Positions 30,996 to 41,846 of a stretch of 64,000 bases of DNA are shown here, piece after piece. Position 1 is the stretch's first letter; each line of letters opens with the position of its first letter. This DNA comes from an uncultured Verrucomicrobiota bacterium. GTDB lineage: Bacteria; Verrucomicrobiota; Kiritimatiellia; Kiritimatiellales; Tichowtungiaceae. The notes beneath the pieces are model-generated. The model did not search any database and was not told the DNA's origin. It saw only the letters and a list, made by a program, of their open reading frames with translations. The position numbers and the translations under genes were made by a program. The stretch is taken from NCBI GenBank assembly GCA_903826865.1, contig CAIKGD010000016.1:1-64000 (forward strand). Reading direction: 5' to 3'.

Positions 30996-33900
30996 ATGGC
31001 GCTACCGTTTACACAGAAAATTCTGCAAGACTGGGCCGGCTGGAAGGCGTTCCGGGACGGCAAACTGCTGTTCGAGCGCGGAGTTGTCGAGAAAGTCGAA
31101 TACAACCACCCGTTTATTTCCGGCGAACTCGCCGTCGGTATCCGCGGGATGCGCACCAAGTTCGAGCTTCTGCCGGACGGTTTCGTAGACAATCACTGCC
31201 CGTGCCGCGAAAACCGGGAAAAAGGACTCATTTGCGCGCATCTTGTCGCGCTCGGACTCGAAGCCGTCAAACAGTACAGCGATCCGTTGCGGCAGGAAAA
31301 AGCGCTCAAAGAAAAACGCCGCGCCGAGCGGCTGCAGCAGCACGACGAAACCAAATACATCACCCGCGTTCCTGCCAATCATCCCAAAGCGGTTTCGGCG
31401 GTGCTGCGCATCACACTCGAACAGAACTGGCGCGAGCAGGCGCGCGGCGGGCGCTTCCCGCTGCGCTGTTTTGCCAATTACAACGGGAGGAACATTCCGC
31501 TCAACGATGTACCGGCGGATATTCCGCTTTCGTTTACGCCGCGCGACGAAAACCTTCTTTTTGTCCTCGAAGATATTTCTGAGGGGCCCGCTAAAGGACG
31601 GCTGGTTGCACGCGAGGCGGATTTCATCAATCTGCTGCAGCTCTTCAGCAACAAGCCGCTCTACGAAGAGAACGCGGAAACGCCGCTCGCCGTTCTGCCT
31701 GAAACCGCCGGTACGCGCCTGCGCATGGAACTTGACGAAGCGAGCGGCGAACTCAACCTTTCGATGATCGCCGACCTGCCGGTGCAAAACGAAAAACCGC
31801 TTTTCATCATAGGCGCCCGCGAAGGATGGATTTTTGCGCAGAACACGTTCAGAAAACTGAACGAACTGCTGCCCGGCCCGCTGCGCAGCATCTACCACAA
31901 CCCGACACGCATTGCCCGGCCCGCTGTGCCGCATTTCCTGAACCACGAACTTCCGACCCTCGGAAGTCTCATTCCGGTTGATACGGAGGTGTCGCCTGAT
32001 CTCTTCACGCTGAAGCCCGCCGAACCGCACTTCCGCCTCGTGGTCAGCGGCAGCCCGGCTTCGCTGGCCGCCAAGTTTTTTGCCGAATACGAAGACAACA
32101 TTCTCATTGCCTGCCGGGACGAAGCCGCCGGCAATTTTGCCATTCCTTCACCCGGCGACATTCTCGAATACGGCGTACGCAACCCCGACGCAGAAAAACA
32201 GGCGCTCGAAAAGCTGGCCTTTTCCGGCTTCCGCGGAAACCGCGGCGATCTGCTCACCGCCATTGTCGGCCCGCGCGAAGTATTGAATTTTCTCGGCGGG
32301 GCCGTTCCGCGGCTGCGCCGCTACGGCTGGCGCGTCGAACTCGAAGGCCGCGTCGCGCCGTTCATGGAGGAAGCGGAATTCACCACGCCCGTTATCCGCA
32401 TCCATGAAGCGCCGGCCAACGGATTTTTCGATGTCGGCTACGCCTACGAAAACAGCGGCGGGCAGAGCCTGACGGAAAGCGAAATCCAGCGCGCACTCAA
32501 CATGGGCGAGGCGTTTGTCGAAAAGAACGGCCGCACCATTCTGCTCGACATCGACGCCATTGAAACCGCCCGCGAAGTGTTCAGCGACTGCGCGTTCGGC
32601 GCGGGCGGCGCGGCGGGCACTTTCCGCATGAACGATATTTATGCCGCCTACGTTCAGGCTTCGCTCCACTCTCTTGACGGCGTGGATGTCGAAGCATCGC
32701 CCGACTGGATGAAAATGGCGCAGACGCAGAACCGCGTGCAGAAAATAGAACCTGAACCGCTCGGCGCAAAACTCGAAAACACCCTGCGCTTCTATCAGAA
32801 AGAAGGCGTCTACTGGCTGCGTTTTCTCGAACGCAGCGGGTTCTGCGGACTTCTGGCCGACGAAATGGGACTTGGCAAAACACTGCAGGCGCTCGTCTGG
32901 CTTCAGCTGGAGAGGCATAATGAAAAGGCGCGCGGCAAACCGGCGCTCATCGTCTGCCCGACCAGTCTGGTGGACAACTGGGCCGAGGAAGCCGAGAAAT
33001 TCACGCCGGAGCTCCGTGTACTGAAACTGCACGGCACGGAGCGCCACGACCTCTGGGGAAAAGTCGGCGAAAGCGATCTGGTCATCACGTCCTACGCGCT
33101 GCTCCGCCGCGACATCGAAAAATATCTGGAGTATGACTTCGCCGTTGCCGTGCTCGACGAGGCGCAGCACATCAAAAACCGCTCTACGCAGAACGCCGTC
33201 GCCGCCAAAAAAATCCGCGCGGTGCACAAACTCGTGCTCACCGGTACGCCGATTGAAAACAGCGTCGCCGATCTCTGGTCCATCATGGACTTTCTGATGC
33301 CCGGCTACCTCAGCAACCACAAAGCCTTCCGCGAAAACTACGAACTGCCGATCAGCCGCGGCGGCCCCGACGGCGAACTCGCGCAGCTGAAACTGCGCCG
33401 CAAACTGCATCCGTTCCTGCTGCGCCGCCTCAAACGCGAAGTAGCCAAAGACCTGCCCGAAAAAATCCAGCGTGTCGCGCACAGCACGCTCAGCAAGGAT
33501 CAGTATCTGGTCTATAAAGAACTGCTCGAAAGTTCGAAACGCAAAATCAGCGACATGGTCGCTGCACAAGGATTCAACCGTTCGCGCATGCAGATTTTCA
33601 AAACACTGCTGCGCCTGCGCCAGACCTGCTGCCATCTCGATCTGCTCAAGCTGCCGAATCTCAAGAGCGAATTCCCGTCCGCCAAAATGGAACTTTTCTT
33701 CGAACTGGTGGACGAAGCGCTCGATGCGCGCCACCGCATTCTGGTCTTCAGCCAGTTTACCTCGATGCTCGCCATTCTGCGGCGCGAGCTGGAAACGCGG
33801 GAACTGAAATACTGCTATCTCGACGGCTCCACCAAAGAGCGGCAGAGCATCGTGCGGCAGTTCAACACCGACCGCTCCATACCGGTTTTCCTTATCAGCC

Positions 33901-34187
33901 TGAAAGCGGGCGGAAGCGGACTCAACCTTACCGGCGCCGACATGGTTATCCACTACGACCCGTGGTGGAACCCGGCGGTGGAAGATCAGGCCACCGACCG
34001 CGCCCACCGCATCGGACAGAAAAACACTGTTTACAGCGTCAAGCTCATCACCAAAGACACCGTCGAAGAAAAGGTTCTGCAGATGCAGCAGCGCAAGCAG
34101 GGCGTCATCAATGCCACGCTCGAAAAAGAAGGTGCCTTCATGCAGGCGCTCACCTGGAACGATGTCCAGGAACTGCTGTCGCTCTAA
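30996..34187 (+). CDS. SNF2-family DEAD/DEAH helicase with N-terminal SWIM zinc finger
   Basis: CPCRENREKGLICAHLVALGLEA (SWIM); LLADEMGLGKTLQALVWL, VLDEAQHIKN, VLTGTPIENSVADLWSIMDFL, DPWWNPAVEDQATDRAHRIGQ. Confidence 0.95.
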   Translation: MALPFTQKILQDWAGWKAFRDGKLLFERGVVEKVEYNHPFISGELAVGIRGMRTKFELLPDGFVDNHCPCRENREKGLICAHLVALGLEAVKQYSDPLRQEKALKEKRRAERLQQHDETKYITRVPANHPKAVSAVLRITLEQNWREQARGGRFPLRCFANYNGRNIPLNDVPADIPLSFTPRDENLLFVLEDISEGPAKGRLVAREADFINLLQLFSNKPLYEENAETPLAVLPETAGTRLRMELDEASGELNLSMIADLPVQNEKPLFIIGAREGWIFAQNTFRKLNELLPGPLRSIYHNPTRIARPAVPHFLNHELPTLGSLIPVDTEVSPDLFTLKPAEPHFRLVVSGSPASLAAKFFAEYEDNILIACRDEAAGNFAIPSPGDILEYGVRNPDAEKQALEKLAFSGFRGNRGDLLTAIVGPREVLNFLGGAVPRLRRYGWRVELEGRVAPFMEEAEFTTPVIRIHEAPANGFFDVGYAYENSGGQSLTESEIQRALNMGEAFVEKNGRTILLDIDAIETAREVFSDCAFGAGGAAGTFRMNDIYAAYVQASLHSLDGVDVEASPDWMKMAQTQNRVQKIEPEPLGAKLENTLRFYQKEGVYWLRFLERSGFCGLLADEMGLGKTLQALVWLQLERHNEKARGKPALIVCPTSLVDNWAEEAEKFTPELRVLKLHGTERHDLWGKVGESDLVITSYALLRRDIEKYLEYDFAVAVLDEAQHIKNRSTQNAVAAKKIRAVHKLVLTGTPIENSVADLWSIMDFLMPGYLSNHKAFRENYELPISRGGPDGELAQLKLRRKLHPFLLRRLKREVAKDLPEKIQRVAHSTLSKDQYLVYKELLESSKRKISDMVAAQGFNRSRMQIFKTLLRLRQTCCHLDLLKLPNLKSEFPSAKMELFFELVDEALDARHRILVFSQFTSMLAILRRELETRELKYCYLDGSTKERQSIVRQFNTDRSIPVFLISLKAGGSGLNLTGADMVIHYDPWWNPAVEDQATDRAHRIGQKNTVYSVKLITKDTVEEKVLQMQQRKQGVINATLEKEGAFMQALTWNDVQELLSL

Positions 34188-34199
34188 AAGGTCCGGCAG

Positions 34200-35531
34200 A
34201 TGACAGCCAAAAAACAAATCGGTCTGGATGAAATGTCTCGGTGGCAGCTGCTGTTCCGGGCGCTGCAACACCGGAATTTCCGTCTGTTTTTTCTGGGGCA
34301 GACAGTTTCGCTGCTCGGCACCTGGATGCAGATGACGGCCGTGGCCTGGCTGGTCTGGCGGCTGGAACACAATGCGTTTCTGCTGGGGTTCACCGGGTTT
34401 GCGGCGCGGATCCCTGCGTTCATCATGGCTCCGCTGGCCGGCGTACTGGTGGATCGCTGGAACCGCCACCGGCTGGTGATCATCACGCAGACGCTCTCGA
34501 TGGTTCAGGCGCTGCTGCTGGCGGGGCTGATGTTTTCGGGACACATTGCCATCTGGCAGATTATCCTGCTGTCACTGCTGCTCGGCTTCGTTGATGCACT
34601 GGACATGCCGGCGCGCCAGTCTTTCATGATCCAGATGCTGGACCGGCGGGAAGATCTGACCAGCGCGATTGCGCTGAATTCATCCATGGTGAACGGCGCG
34701 CGCCTGCTGGGTCCGGTGATTGCGGGTCTTATCATTGCGGCCTCCGGCGAAGGATTCTGTTTTCTGATCAACGGCCTCAGCTACATAGCCGTTATCGCGG
34801 GGCTTCTGATGATGCGGGTGCCGCTGCACCGCCGCGCCGCGTCGAAACCGGCGGTTTTCCAGCATTTGAAAGAAGGCTTCGTTTACGCTTTCGGGTTCCC
34901 GCCGATCCGGTCGCTGCTGCTGCTGCTGGCGCTGGTCAGTCTGACCGGCGCATCGTATGCCCAGCTGTTGCCGGTTTTTGCGCAGCAGATTCTGCACGGC
35001 GGCGCACGGACGCAGGGACTGCTGGCCTCTGCGGCGGGGCTCGGTGCGCTGGCCGGCGCCATGCTGCTTGCCATGCGCCGCAGCGTCCGCGGGCTGGGGG
35101 TATGGATTGCGTGGGCACCGGCGGTTTTCGGCGCAGGACTGATCGGTATGGGGCTGTCTTCCGCGCTCTGGCTAACGCTGACGGTGATGACGGTGATCGG
35201 ATTCGGCTTTCTCGTGTTAATGGCCGCAACCAATACCATTCTTCAAATGATCGTGGATGATGACAAAAGAGGCCGGGTGATGAGTTTTTATACCATGTCG
35301 TTTATGGGAACTGTTCCGCTGGGCAGTCTGCTGGCCGGATCGCTCGTCCATCTCATTGGCGCGCCGGCAACCGTTATTTCCGGCGGCGTCTGCTGTATAG
35401 CCGGAGCGCTTGTTTTCGCCGCCCGGTTGAAGAACCTGCGGCGACTGCTCCGCCCGATCTATATCCGGAAAGGAATTATTCCGGAAGTGGCCGCCGGGCT
35501 TCAATCCGCTTGCGGCGAAACACCGCCGTAG
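34200..35531 (+). CDS. MFS transporter (EntS/MFS_3 type)
   Basis: FRLFFLGQTVSLLGTWMQMTAVAWLVWRL, LAGVLVDRWNRHRLVIITQTLSMVQALLL, DMPARQSFMIQML. Confidence 0.9.
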   Translation: MTAKKQIGLDEMSRWQLLFRALQHRNFRLFFLGQTVSLLGTWMQMTAVAWLVWRLEHNAFLLGFTGFAARIPAFIMAPLAGVLVDRWNRHRLVIITQTLSMVQALLLAGLMFSGHIAIWQIILLSLLLGFVDALDMPARQSFMIQMLDRREDLTSAIALNSSMVNGARLLGPVIAGLIIAASGEGFCFLINGLSYIAVIAGLLMMRVPLHRRAASKPAVFQHLKEGFVYAFGFPPIRSLLLLLALVSLTGASYAQLLPVFAQQILHGGARTQGLLASAAGLGALAGAMLLAMRRSVRGLGVWIAWAPAVFGAGLIGMGLSSALWLTLTVMTVIGFGFLVLMAATNTILQMIVDDDKRGRVMSFYTMSFMGTVPLGSLLAGSLVHLIGAPATVISGGVCCIAGALVFAARLKNLRRLLRPIYIRKGIIPEVAAGLQSACGETPP

Positions 35532-35555
35532 AATTTAGAGCGTTTTAGGAAAAGC

Positions 35556-35606
35556 TGTAGCCGTTCGCCTGAGGCGAACGAAGTCGCCCGCAGGGCGACT
35601 GCTACA
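35556..35606. repeat. BIME/REP-like composite palindrome (outer stem plus two hairpins)
   Basis: TGTAGC(35556-35561)/GCTACA(35601-35606) enclosing CGTTCGCC-TGA-GGCGAACG and AGTCGCCC-GCA-GGGCGACT, all stems perfect. Confidence 0.75.
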
Positions 35607-35615
35607 AGCGAAACT

Positions 35616-35761
35616 CCCCGTGGCAAGCCACGGGGCATCTTTAGCGCAAGCACGCTTGCGCAGCCCGCCCACCATGCGGGCTTGTCGGGAAAGGGGGACG
35701 CTCCTCTTCCCCTTACAGCCCTCTTGCTATCGGACTCAGTCATCTCCGCGACAAGTCGCGG
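35616..35761. repeat. Cluster of further perfect hairpins (second REP-like family)
   Basis: CCCCGTGGC-AA-GCCACGGGG (35616-35635), GCGCAAGC-AC-GCTTGCGC (35644-35661), AGCCCGC-N7-GCGGGCT (35662-35682), CCGCGAC-AA-GTCGCGG (35746-35761). Confidence 0.7.
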
Positions 35762-35859
35762 GGTATTCTGCGACGGGTTTGATAAATCTTGATTTTGATA
35801 GAACCGCAACTTAGATTGACTTGAAATTATGATGCCCCTGCGGCTCGGAAAGGACTTTA

Positions 35860-36714
35860 ATGAATCGAATAAAGGGGTTAAACGCCGGTCTGCCGAAGTT
35901 GTTTATCTTATTGCTGGTTCTCTTGAGTTGCGGGTGTGCAACGCGTGTTGCCGTGCGCCCTGGGTTTTGGTTCGTTAAGGAAAGTACTGCTCCCAATGGC
36001 TCCTCGGCAGTTACTATAAAGAAAGTTCATCCGGCGTCGATTGTAGGAAAAAGTACAAGCTTTACAACCGATTTCGAAACTCATATCAGAGGGTATGCTC
36101 ATGACTTTGATCATTCTGGTGGCAGTGCCACGCCCTTCATTCCAATCTATACGCCTAAGAGTGTTGATTTCTATACTTCTGGCACGACGGCCACGACAAC
36201 ATACGACGCCGAACACATAAGGCAACGCTCTGGGGTCATCCTTGTTCGAAAATTTAAAGATGTTCGCGAGGCAGATCATAATTGTATCGGGGTAAAGCGT
36301 AATGTATTTAATATGCCAATAGCGGATATTTGTTTAAAGAATGCTGCGTCACTCGACTCAGTTGTTACAGAGTGTATTGCTGAGGCATTGAGACATGTCG
36401 GATACACTGTTATTATGGAGGGGTCGTCAGGCGCTATCGATCTGAAGCCGAATGCTGTTGTGGACGGCCAAATTCAAGACTTCTGGTCAAACATGAATGC
36501 CATACTCCGGCATAATATAACCCTGAAAATGTCGTTGCTAGATGATGATGGTCAGATTGTGTGGAAGAACACAGTAGGAGGAGATGCTTCGGCGCTCATT
36601 TTTGTCACGCACAGGGAATATGAAGCCGTCATTGATCGCGCGATGGAAATTGCGTTGGAAAAAGCAATGCGGAGCTTTTCTTCAGATGAGTTCGCGCTCA
36701 AAGTGAAAAAGTGA
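35860..36714 (+). CDS. Hypothetical lipoprotein
   Basis: Lipobox LLVLLSCGCATR; C-terminal half VVTECIAEALRHVGYTVIMEG...VVDGQIQDFWSNM, YajG-like pattern. Confidence 0.65.
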   Translation: MNRIKGLNAGLPKLFILLLVLLSCGCATRVAVRPGFWFVKESTAPNGSSAVTIKKVHPASIVGKSTSFTTDFETHIRGYAHDFDHSGGSATPFIPIYTPKSVDFYTSGTTATTTYDAEHIRQRSGVILVRKFKDVREADHNCIGVKRNVFNMPIADICLKNAASLDSVVTECIAEALRHVGYTVIMEGSSGAIDLKPNAVVDGQIQDFWSNMNAILRHNITLKMSLLDDDGQIVWKNTVGGDASALIFVTHREYEAVIDRAMEIALEKAMRSFSSDEFALKVKK

Positions 36715-36826
36715 TGGGGGAGAATCGGGCTCTATTCCGTCCATCTACCCCGCTGAGCCAAATCCTTCAAACGGAATAGCGGTAAGCGTTACGGTGTTTC
36801 GGAAACCGAAGGAGTTTCAAGAGCGT

Positions 36827-37657
36827 TCATCCGAGCGCGACATCGAGCATCATCATCACCGCGAAGCCGAGCATGGCACCCATGGTGGCAATATCGGTGT
36901 TTTTATTCGACTGCGATTCGGGAATCAGCTCTTCGACGACCACAAAAATCATTGCCCCGGCGGCGAAAGAAAGCGCGTACGGCAGAATCGGGCGCATCAG
37001 CAGGACGGCGGCCGCACCGATCACCCCGGCGACCGGCTCAACAAAACCCGAAAGCTGTCCGTACCAGAAACATTTGCGGCGCGACAGGCCTTCGCGGCGC
37101 AGCGGCACAGAAACCGCAGCGCCTTCCGGAAAATTCTGAATGCCGATACCAATGGCCAGCGCGATCGCTCCGGCCAGCGAAGCGGACGGCAGGTTATACG
37201 CCACCGCGCCGAAAGCGACGCCGACCGCGAGGCCCTCGGGAATGTTGTGCAGCGTAATCGCCAGCACCAGCAGAATACTGCGCCTCCAGGTTGTAGGAAC
37301 GCCTTCCGCGTTTTCAATCGGTTCGCCCAGATGCAGATGCGGCAGAATCAAATCTATGCCGCGCAGAAAAAGGCCGCCGAGCAGAAACCCGACTACAGCG
37401 GGAACCCACGGCGGAACCGCCGGATTCTCCTTCGCCATTTCTATACACGGTGCCAGCAACGACCAGAAACTGGCGGCAAGCATTACGCCGGCCGCAAAGC
37501 CGAGCATCGCGTCGAGCACCTTGCGGTTGATTGTTTTGAAAAAGAAAACCATCGCCGCGCCGAGCGCGGTGACGCCCCACGTGAAAAGCGTGGCGAGCAG
37601 CGCCTGAACCACCGGATGCAGTCCGGTAAACCAGTCAGCAATCATGGAGCCCTCCAT
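36827..37657 (-). CDS. ZIP-family metal transporter
   Basis: [46 protein letters not shown]; start taken at MEGSMIADW (ORF extends to 37732). Confidence 0.9.
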   Translation of the reverse strand: MEGSMIADWFTGLHPVVQALLATLFTWGVTALGAAMVFFFKTINRKVLDAMLGFAAGVMLAASFWSLLAPCIEMAKENPAVPPWVPAVVGFLLGGLFLRGIDLILPHLHLGEPIENAEGVPTTWRRSILLVLAITLHNIPEGLAVGVAFGAVAYNLPSASLAGAIALAIGIGIQNFPEGAAVSVPLRREGLSRRKCFWYGQLSGFVEPVAGVIGAAAVLLMRPILPYALSFAAGAMIFVVVEELIPESQSNKNTDIATMGAMLGFAVMMMLDVALG

Positions 37658-37716
37658 TTTTCCAATGACCGGAAGCCCGCCGTCCTCTGTGACTTCCGTT
37701 CTCTGTCCTCCGGCTG

Positions 37717-40700
37717 TTACGCTCCGCAGCACTTCTTATATTTTTTGCCGCTTCCGCAGGGGCAGGGGTCATTGCGGCCGATGTCAGGACCGGCGCGGCG
37801 GATCGGCTGCGGAGCCGGAACCGCGCCGGACGGCGCGCCGTGACCGGGCTGTGCAGCCTGCTGCTGGGCAAGGGCCATCGCGGAGTCCTGCTGCTGCTGT
37901 GCCCGGCTGTTCTCCATCATTTTATTGACGGATTGCCAGAAACCCTGCAGCGCCTCCATCGAGGAGCCGGTGCGGAAGATGTTCTGCCCGATTTCATTTT
38001 TGATGCGATCCATCAGATCGCCGAAAAGGTTGAAGGCTTCGCGCTTGTATTCAACCAGCGGATCGCGCTGGCCGTAGGCGCGCAAACCGATGCCCTCGCG
38101 CAGGCTGTCCATGTTGCGCAGATATTCCTGCCAGTGTTCGTCCACCGACTGCAGAATGATCATCTGCTCAAGGCCTTTGATGCGCGCCGGGTCTTCGTGC
38201 GATATTTTCAGCTCATAGGCTTCTTTAACTTTCGCGAGCACCAGCTCTATCCGCGCTTCGGTATCGACGGCCTCAGGCAGGTCGGTCACGCGCAGGCCGA
38301 TCGGAAAGGTTATGTTGGCCCAGGCGACAAACTCTTCGGCGGGCGCGCCGGCGTTTTCATCTATGATGTCGCTGAGAACGGCATAGAGCTCTTCGCGCGG
38401 GTTTTCACTGCGCAGAACAGTCTGGCGGAAGCCGTAGATCACGGTGCGCTGCTGGTTCATCACGTCGTCGTAGCGCAGGGTGTTTTTGCGGATGCCGAAG
38501 TTCATCTGTTCGACGCGCTGCTGCGCTTTCTCGATGGATTTGTTCAGCCACGGATGTTCGAGCACTTCGCCCTCTTCGATGCCGAGCTTTTCCATAATGC
38601 TGGCGATGCGGTCGGAGCCGAACAGGCGCATCAGGTCGTCTTCGAGCGAGACATAGAAACGCGAAAGGCCGGGGTCGCCCTGCCGCGCGCAGCGTCCGCG
38701 GAGCTGGCGGTCAATGCGGCGCGCCTCGTGGCGTTCCGAGCCGATCACATAAAGCCCGCACGGTTTTTCCATCAGCAGTTTTTTCAGTGTCTGCGTTTCG
38801 CCTTCCGGCTTGTCGCTGAGCGCAAGCTGCGAACAGATCTGATCGCGTTTGATCCAGACCACTTCCGCGCCGAGTTTAATGTCGGTACCGCGGCCAGCCA
38901 TATTGGTGGCAATGGTGATGGCGCCGGGCTGCCCGGCCAGCGAGACGATTTCGGCTTCGCGCGCATGGTTCTTGGCGTTGAGTACGTTATGCGGAATGCC
39001 CTGCCGGTCGAGCATCCGGCTGATCACTTCGGACGTTTCGACCGTGGCGGTACCGACCAGCACCGGCTGTCTGCGGCCGTGGCACTCTTTGATCTGCTCG
39101 ATCACCGCGTGGTACTTCTCGCGCTTGGTTTTATAAATCTGGTCGTTGATATCCACGCGGCGGATCGGGCGGTTGGTGGGGATCACCACCACGTCGAGCT
39201 TGTAGATTTCGTGAAACTCGCCCGCTTCGGTGTCGGCGGTACCGGTCATGCCCGCGAGTTTTTTGTACATGCGGAAATAGTTCTGAATGGTGATCGTTGC
39301 CAGCGTCTGCGTTTCGCGTTCGATGCGGACGCCTTCCTTCGCTTCGACAGCCTGGTGGAGTCCGTCGCTCCAGCGGCGGCCTTCCATCAGACGGCCGGTG
39401 AATGTATCGACGATAATCACCTGATTGTTCTGCACCACGTACTCGACATCCTTTTCATAGATGCAATGGGCGCGGATCAGCTGGTTCACCGCATGGATGC
39501 GCTCGCTGCGGTTGGTAAACTCGTCCTGCAGCTTCTGGCGGATCACCAGTTTTTCCTGCGGTGCCAGACCGACGCGGCCTTCGAGTTCCGAAAGCGCCGT
39601 GGCCAGATCGGGCATCAGGAAACTTTCCGGATCTTCGGGGCTGAGTGTTTCACAACCCTTGTCCGTCAGACCGGCGTCGTGACCTTTTTCGTCCACCGTG
39701 AAGAAAAGCTCCTCGCGAAGTTCGCGCGCCTCCTCCTTGTAGGAGTCGGTGATCATCATATTATTCACCTGCTCCAGCAGGCGGCGGTTGGCGGGCTCCT
39801 CGATCAGTTTTGAAAGCGGTTTGCTCTTCGGCATGCCCTGATTCACCTGATAAAGCTTACGCTGGGCATCATCCTTTTCGCCCTTGGCGAGCAGCTCCTG
39901 CGCTTCTTCGATCAGCTTCGCGCAGATATCCTGCTGTCGCCGGACCAGCTTCTGCACCGTGCTGTTGAGCCCGCGGTACTGCTCGTCCGCCGAATAGGGC
40001 GCGGGGCCGGAAATAATCAGCGGCGTGCGCGCTTCATCGATCAGGATAGAGTCGATTTCGTCGACGATCGCATAGGCATGGCCGCGCTGCTGCACCATAT
40101 CCTCGGGGCGCATCGCCATATTGTCGCGCAGATAGTCGAAGCCGAACTCGCTGTTGGTGCCGTAGGTGATATCGCAGTCGTACTGCGCGCGGCGGTCCGG
40201 CGGCGGCATCTGTCCTTTCAGACAGCCGACCGTCAGGCCGAGGTACTGGTAGACATAGCCCATCCAGGTTGAGTCGCGTCCGGCCAGAAAGTCGTTGGTC
40301 GTCACCACATGAACCCCGTTGCCCGCCAGCGCATTGAGATAGACCGGCATGGTTGCCACCAGCGTCTTACCTTCGCCGGTCGCCATTTCCGCGATCTTTC
40401 CGTGATGAAGCACCATTCCGCCGACGAGCTGGACATCGAACGGCACCATATCCCATTGGAGCGTGCGGCCGGAAACTTCGAGCGATGTTCCGCACAGGCG
40501 GCGGCAGGCGTTTTTAACGGTTGCAAACGCTTCGCAGAGAATATCATCCAGTGTTTCGCCCTGCGCGAGACGCGCCTTGAACCCGGCGGTCTTGGCTTTC
40601 AGCTGATCCTCGGAGAGCTTTTGATATTCCTCCTCCAGCTGATTGATGCGCGCCACCAGCGGCATCATCTTCTTGATATCGCGCTCGTTCTTCGACCCGA

Positions 40701-40728
40701 AAATTTTTCTTAAAACTGCATTGATCAT
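37717..40728 (-). CDS. secA: Preprotein translocase subunit SecA
   Basis: [50 protein letters not shown]-terminal zinc motif [20 protein letters not shown]. Confidence 0.97.
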   Translation of the reverse strand: MINAVLRKIFGSKNERDIKKMMPLVARINQLEEEYQKLSEDQLKAKTAGFKARLAQGETLDDILCEAFATVKNACRRLCGTSLEVSGRTLQWDMVPFDVQLVGGMVLHHGKIAEMATGEGKTLVATMPVYLNALAGNGVHVVTTNDFLAGRDSTWMGYVYQYLGLTVGCLKGQMPPPDRRAQYDCDITYGTNSEFGFDYLRDNMAMRPEDMVQQRGHAYAIVDEIDSILIDEARTPLIISGPAPYSADEQYRGLNSTVQKLVRRQQDICAKLIEEAQELLAKGEKDDAQRKLYQVNQGMPKSKPLSKLIEEPANRRLLEQVNNMMITDSYKEEARELREELFFTVDEKGHDAGLTDKGCETLSPEDPESFLMPDLATALSELEGRVGLAPQEKLVIRQKLQDEFTNRSERIHAVNQLIRAHCIYEKDVEYVVQNNQVIIVDTFTGRLMEGRRWSDGLHQAVEAKEGVRIERETQTLATITIQNYFRMYKKLAGMTGTADTEAGEFHEIYKLDVVVIPTNRPIRRVDINDQIYKTKREKYHAVIEQIKECHGRRQPVLVGTATVETSEVISRMLDRQGIPHNVLNAKNHAREAEIVSLAGQPGAITIATNMAGRGTDIKLGAEVVWIKRDQICSQLALSDKPEGETQTLKKLLMEKPCGLYVIGSERHEARRIDRQLRGRCARQGDPGLSRFYVSLEDDLMRLFGSDRIASIMEKLGIEEGEVLEHPWLNKSIEKAQQRVEQMNFGIRKNTLRYDDVMNQQRTVIYGFRQTVLRSENPREELYAVLSDIIDENAGAPAEEFVAWANITFPIGLRVTDLPEAVDTEARIELVLAKVKEAYELKISHEDPARIKGLEQMIILQSVDEHWQEYLRNMDSLREGIGLRAYGQRDPLVEYKREAFNLFGDLMDRIKNEIGQNIFRTGSSMEALQGFWQSVNKMMENSRAQQQQDSAMALAQQQAAQPGHGAPSGAVPAPQPIRRAGPDIGRNDPCPCGSGKKYKKCCGA

Positions 40729-40832
40729 AGTCTCTCCTGAAAAGGGGGAACAAATTACCCGCAGAACGCGCAGAATACACGGAAAAAAGCATTCCTAACC
40801 GCGAATGAACACGAATAGACGCGAAAAGGCCG

Positions 40833-41846
40833 TCAGCTACTTTTGATTCGGTAATAGCCCGTCTTTCGCGTTCCTTCACGGACGATGAGTTCGCTATCCA
40901 GCAGAGGTTGCAGAATTTTGATTGCGCCCTGTCTGGAAATTTTTAAAGCGGCCCAGATTTCCGCCGGAGTCATGCGACCCTTTTGCTGAAGCAGGGCGAG
41001 CAGCTGTTCCTGTTTCGGGCGCAGCGTCAGTCTGGTTGCTGCCCCGTCAGCGCGCAATTTCTGTATGCGGTGCCAAACCCGCTCCAACGTCTGGTGAAGT
41101 CCTTCGGCGCAATAATCAATCCACGAGGTCAGCTCGCCTTTGCCCTGCTGAACAGTTTGAAGCTCGGCATAATAGCGCGGACGGTTTTCCCAATAGAATT
41201 CATCCACTGAAAAGATATGCTGTGTATCAAAGCCCCGGCGGTAGAGCTCCCACAGCGCCAGCGCACGGCCGACCCGCCCGTTACCGTCTGCAAACGGATG
41301 AATCTCTTCAAACCGGTAATGCAGAATGGCCGAGGAGATCACAGGCGACAAAGTCGCAGCAGCGCCGTTCCACCAGCTCAACAGATCAAACATCAGCACC
41401 GAAACATCCTGCCAGGCCGGCGGGAAATGCGCTCCGACCCTCACATTGATGGTGCGATAGCGACCCGCCTCCCCCTGATCCATCACGCCGCCGCCGGCGA
41501 GAATGCCATGGAGATCGAACAGATCCTCATGGCGCACGGGTTTCATATCCGCCCGTTTTTCAATATGCCGGAGTCCGGCGAAATAATTCACCACTTCACG
41601 TTTGGCGCGGTCAGTTACATCTGGAACCTCCCGGCCGTCTTCGACCGCCCGCACCTGCTCCAGCGTCAGCGGATTTCCCTCAATCGCGGTGGAGCAGTGT
41701 GCATTGCGGGCCTTGGAATCCATTTGCAGGACAGGAATCCATGAGACATTTACCGTTGCATGGTTAATCCGTTCTCGAAGAGCAGAAATTTGCTCTATCC
41801 GGTTGACGAGACCGCTGTTTACAGAAAACACAGGCTGGTAGTTCAT
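40833..41846 (-). CDS. Fic-family AMPylase-like protein, N-terminal inhibitory motif and C-terminal winged helix
   Basis: Fic motif HPFADGNGRVGRAL; inhibitory-type STAIEGN; C-terminal HTH MTPAEIWAALKISRQGAIKILQPLL. Confidence 0.9.
   Translation of the reverse strand: MNYQPVFSVNSGLVNRIEQISALRERINHATVNVSWIPVLQMDSKARNAHCSTAIEGNPLTLEQVRAVEDGREVPDVTDRAKREVVNYFAGLRHIEKRADMKPVRHEDLFDLHGILAGGGVMDQGEAGRYRTINVRVGAHFPPAWQDVSVLMFDLLSWWNGAAATLSPVISSAILHYRFEEIHPFADGNGRVGRALALWELYRRGFDTQHIFSVDEFYWENRPRYYAELQTVQQGKGELTSWIDYCAEGLHQTLERVWHRIQKLRADGAATRLTLRPKQEQLLALLQQKGRMTPAEIWAALKISRQGAIKILQPLLDSELIVREGTRKTGYYRIKSS

Noticed and set aside
32148-34544. 798-aa minus-strand ORF antisense to the SNF2 helicase
   Set aside because: Fully antisense to a well-supported helicase, no recognizable domain; long antisense ORFs are expected from GC-rich codon bias
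36732-36779. CTATTCCGT/ACGGAATAG inverted repeat after the lipoprotein gene
   Set aside because: 9-bp stem with 30-nt loop and no U-tract; may form an mRNA end structure but unsupported
37840-39813. 657-aa plus-strand ORF antisense to secA
   Set aside because: Shadow ORF of secA; His/Phe/Arg-rich composition with no domain motif
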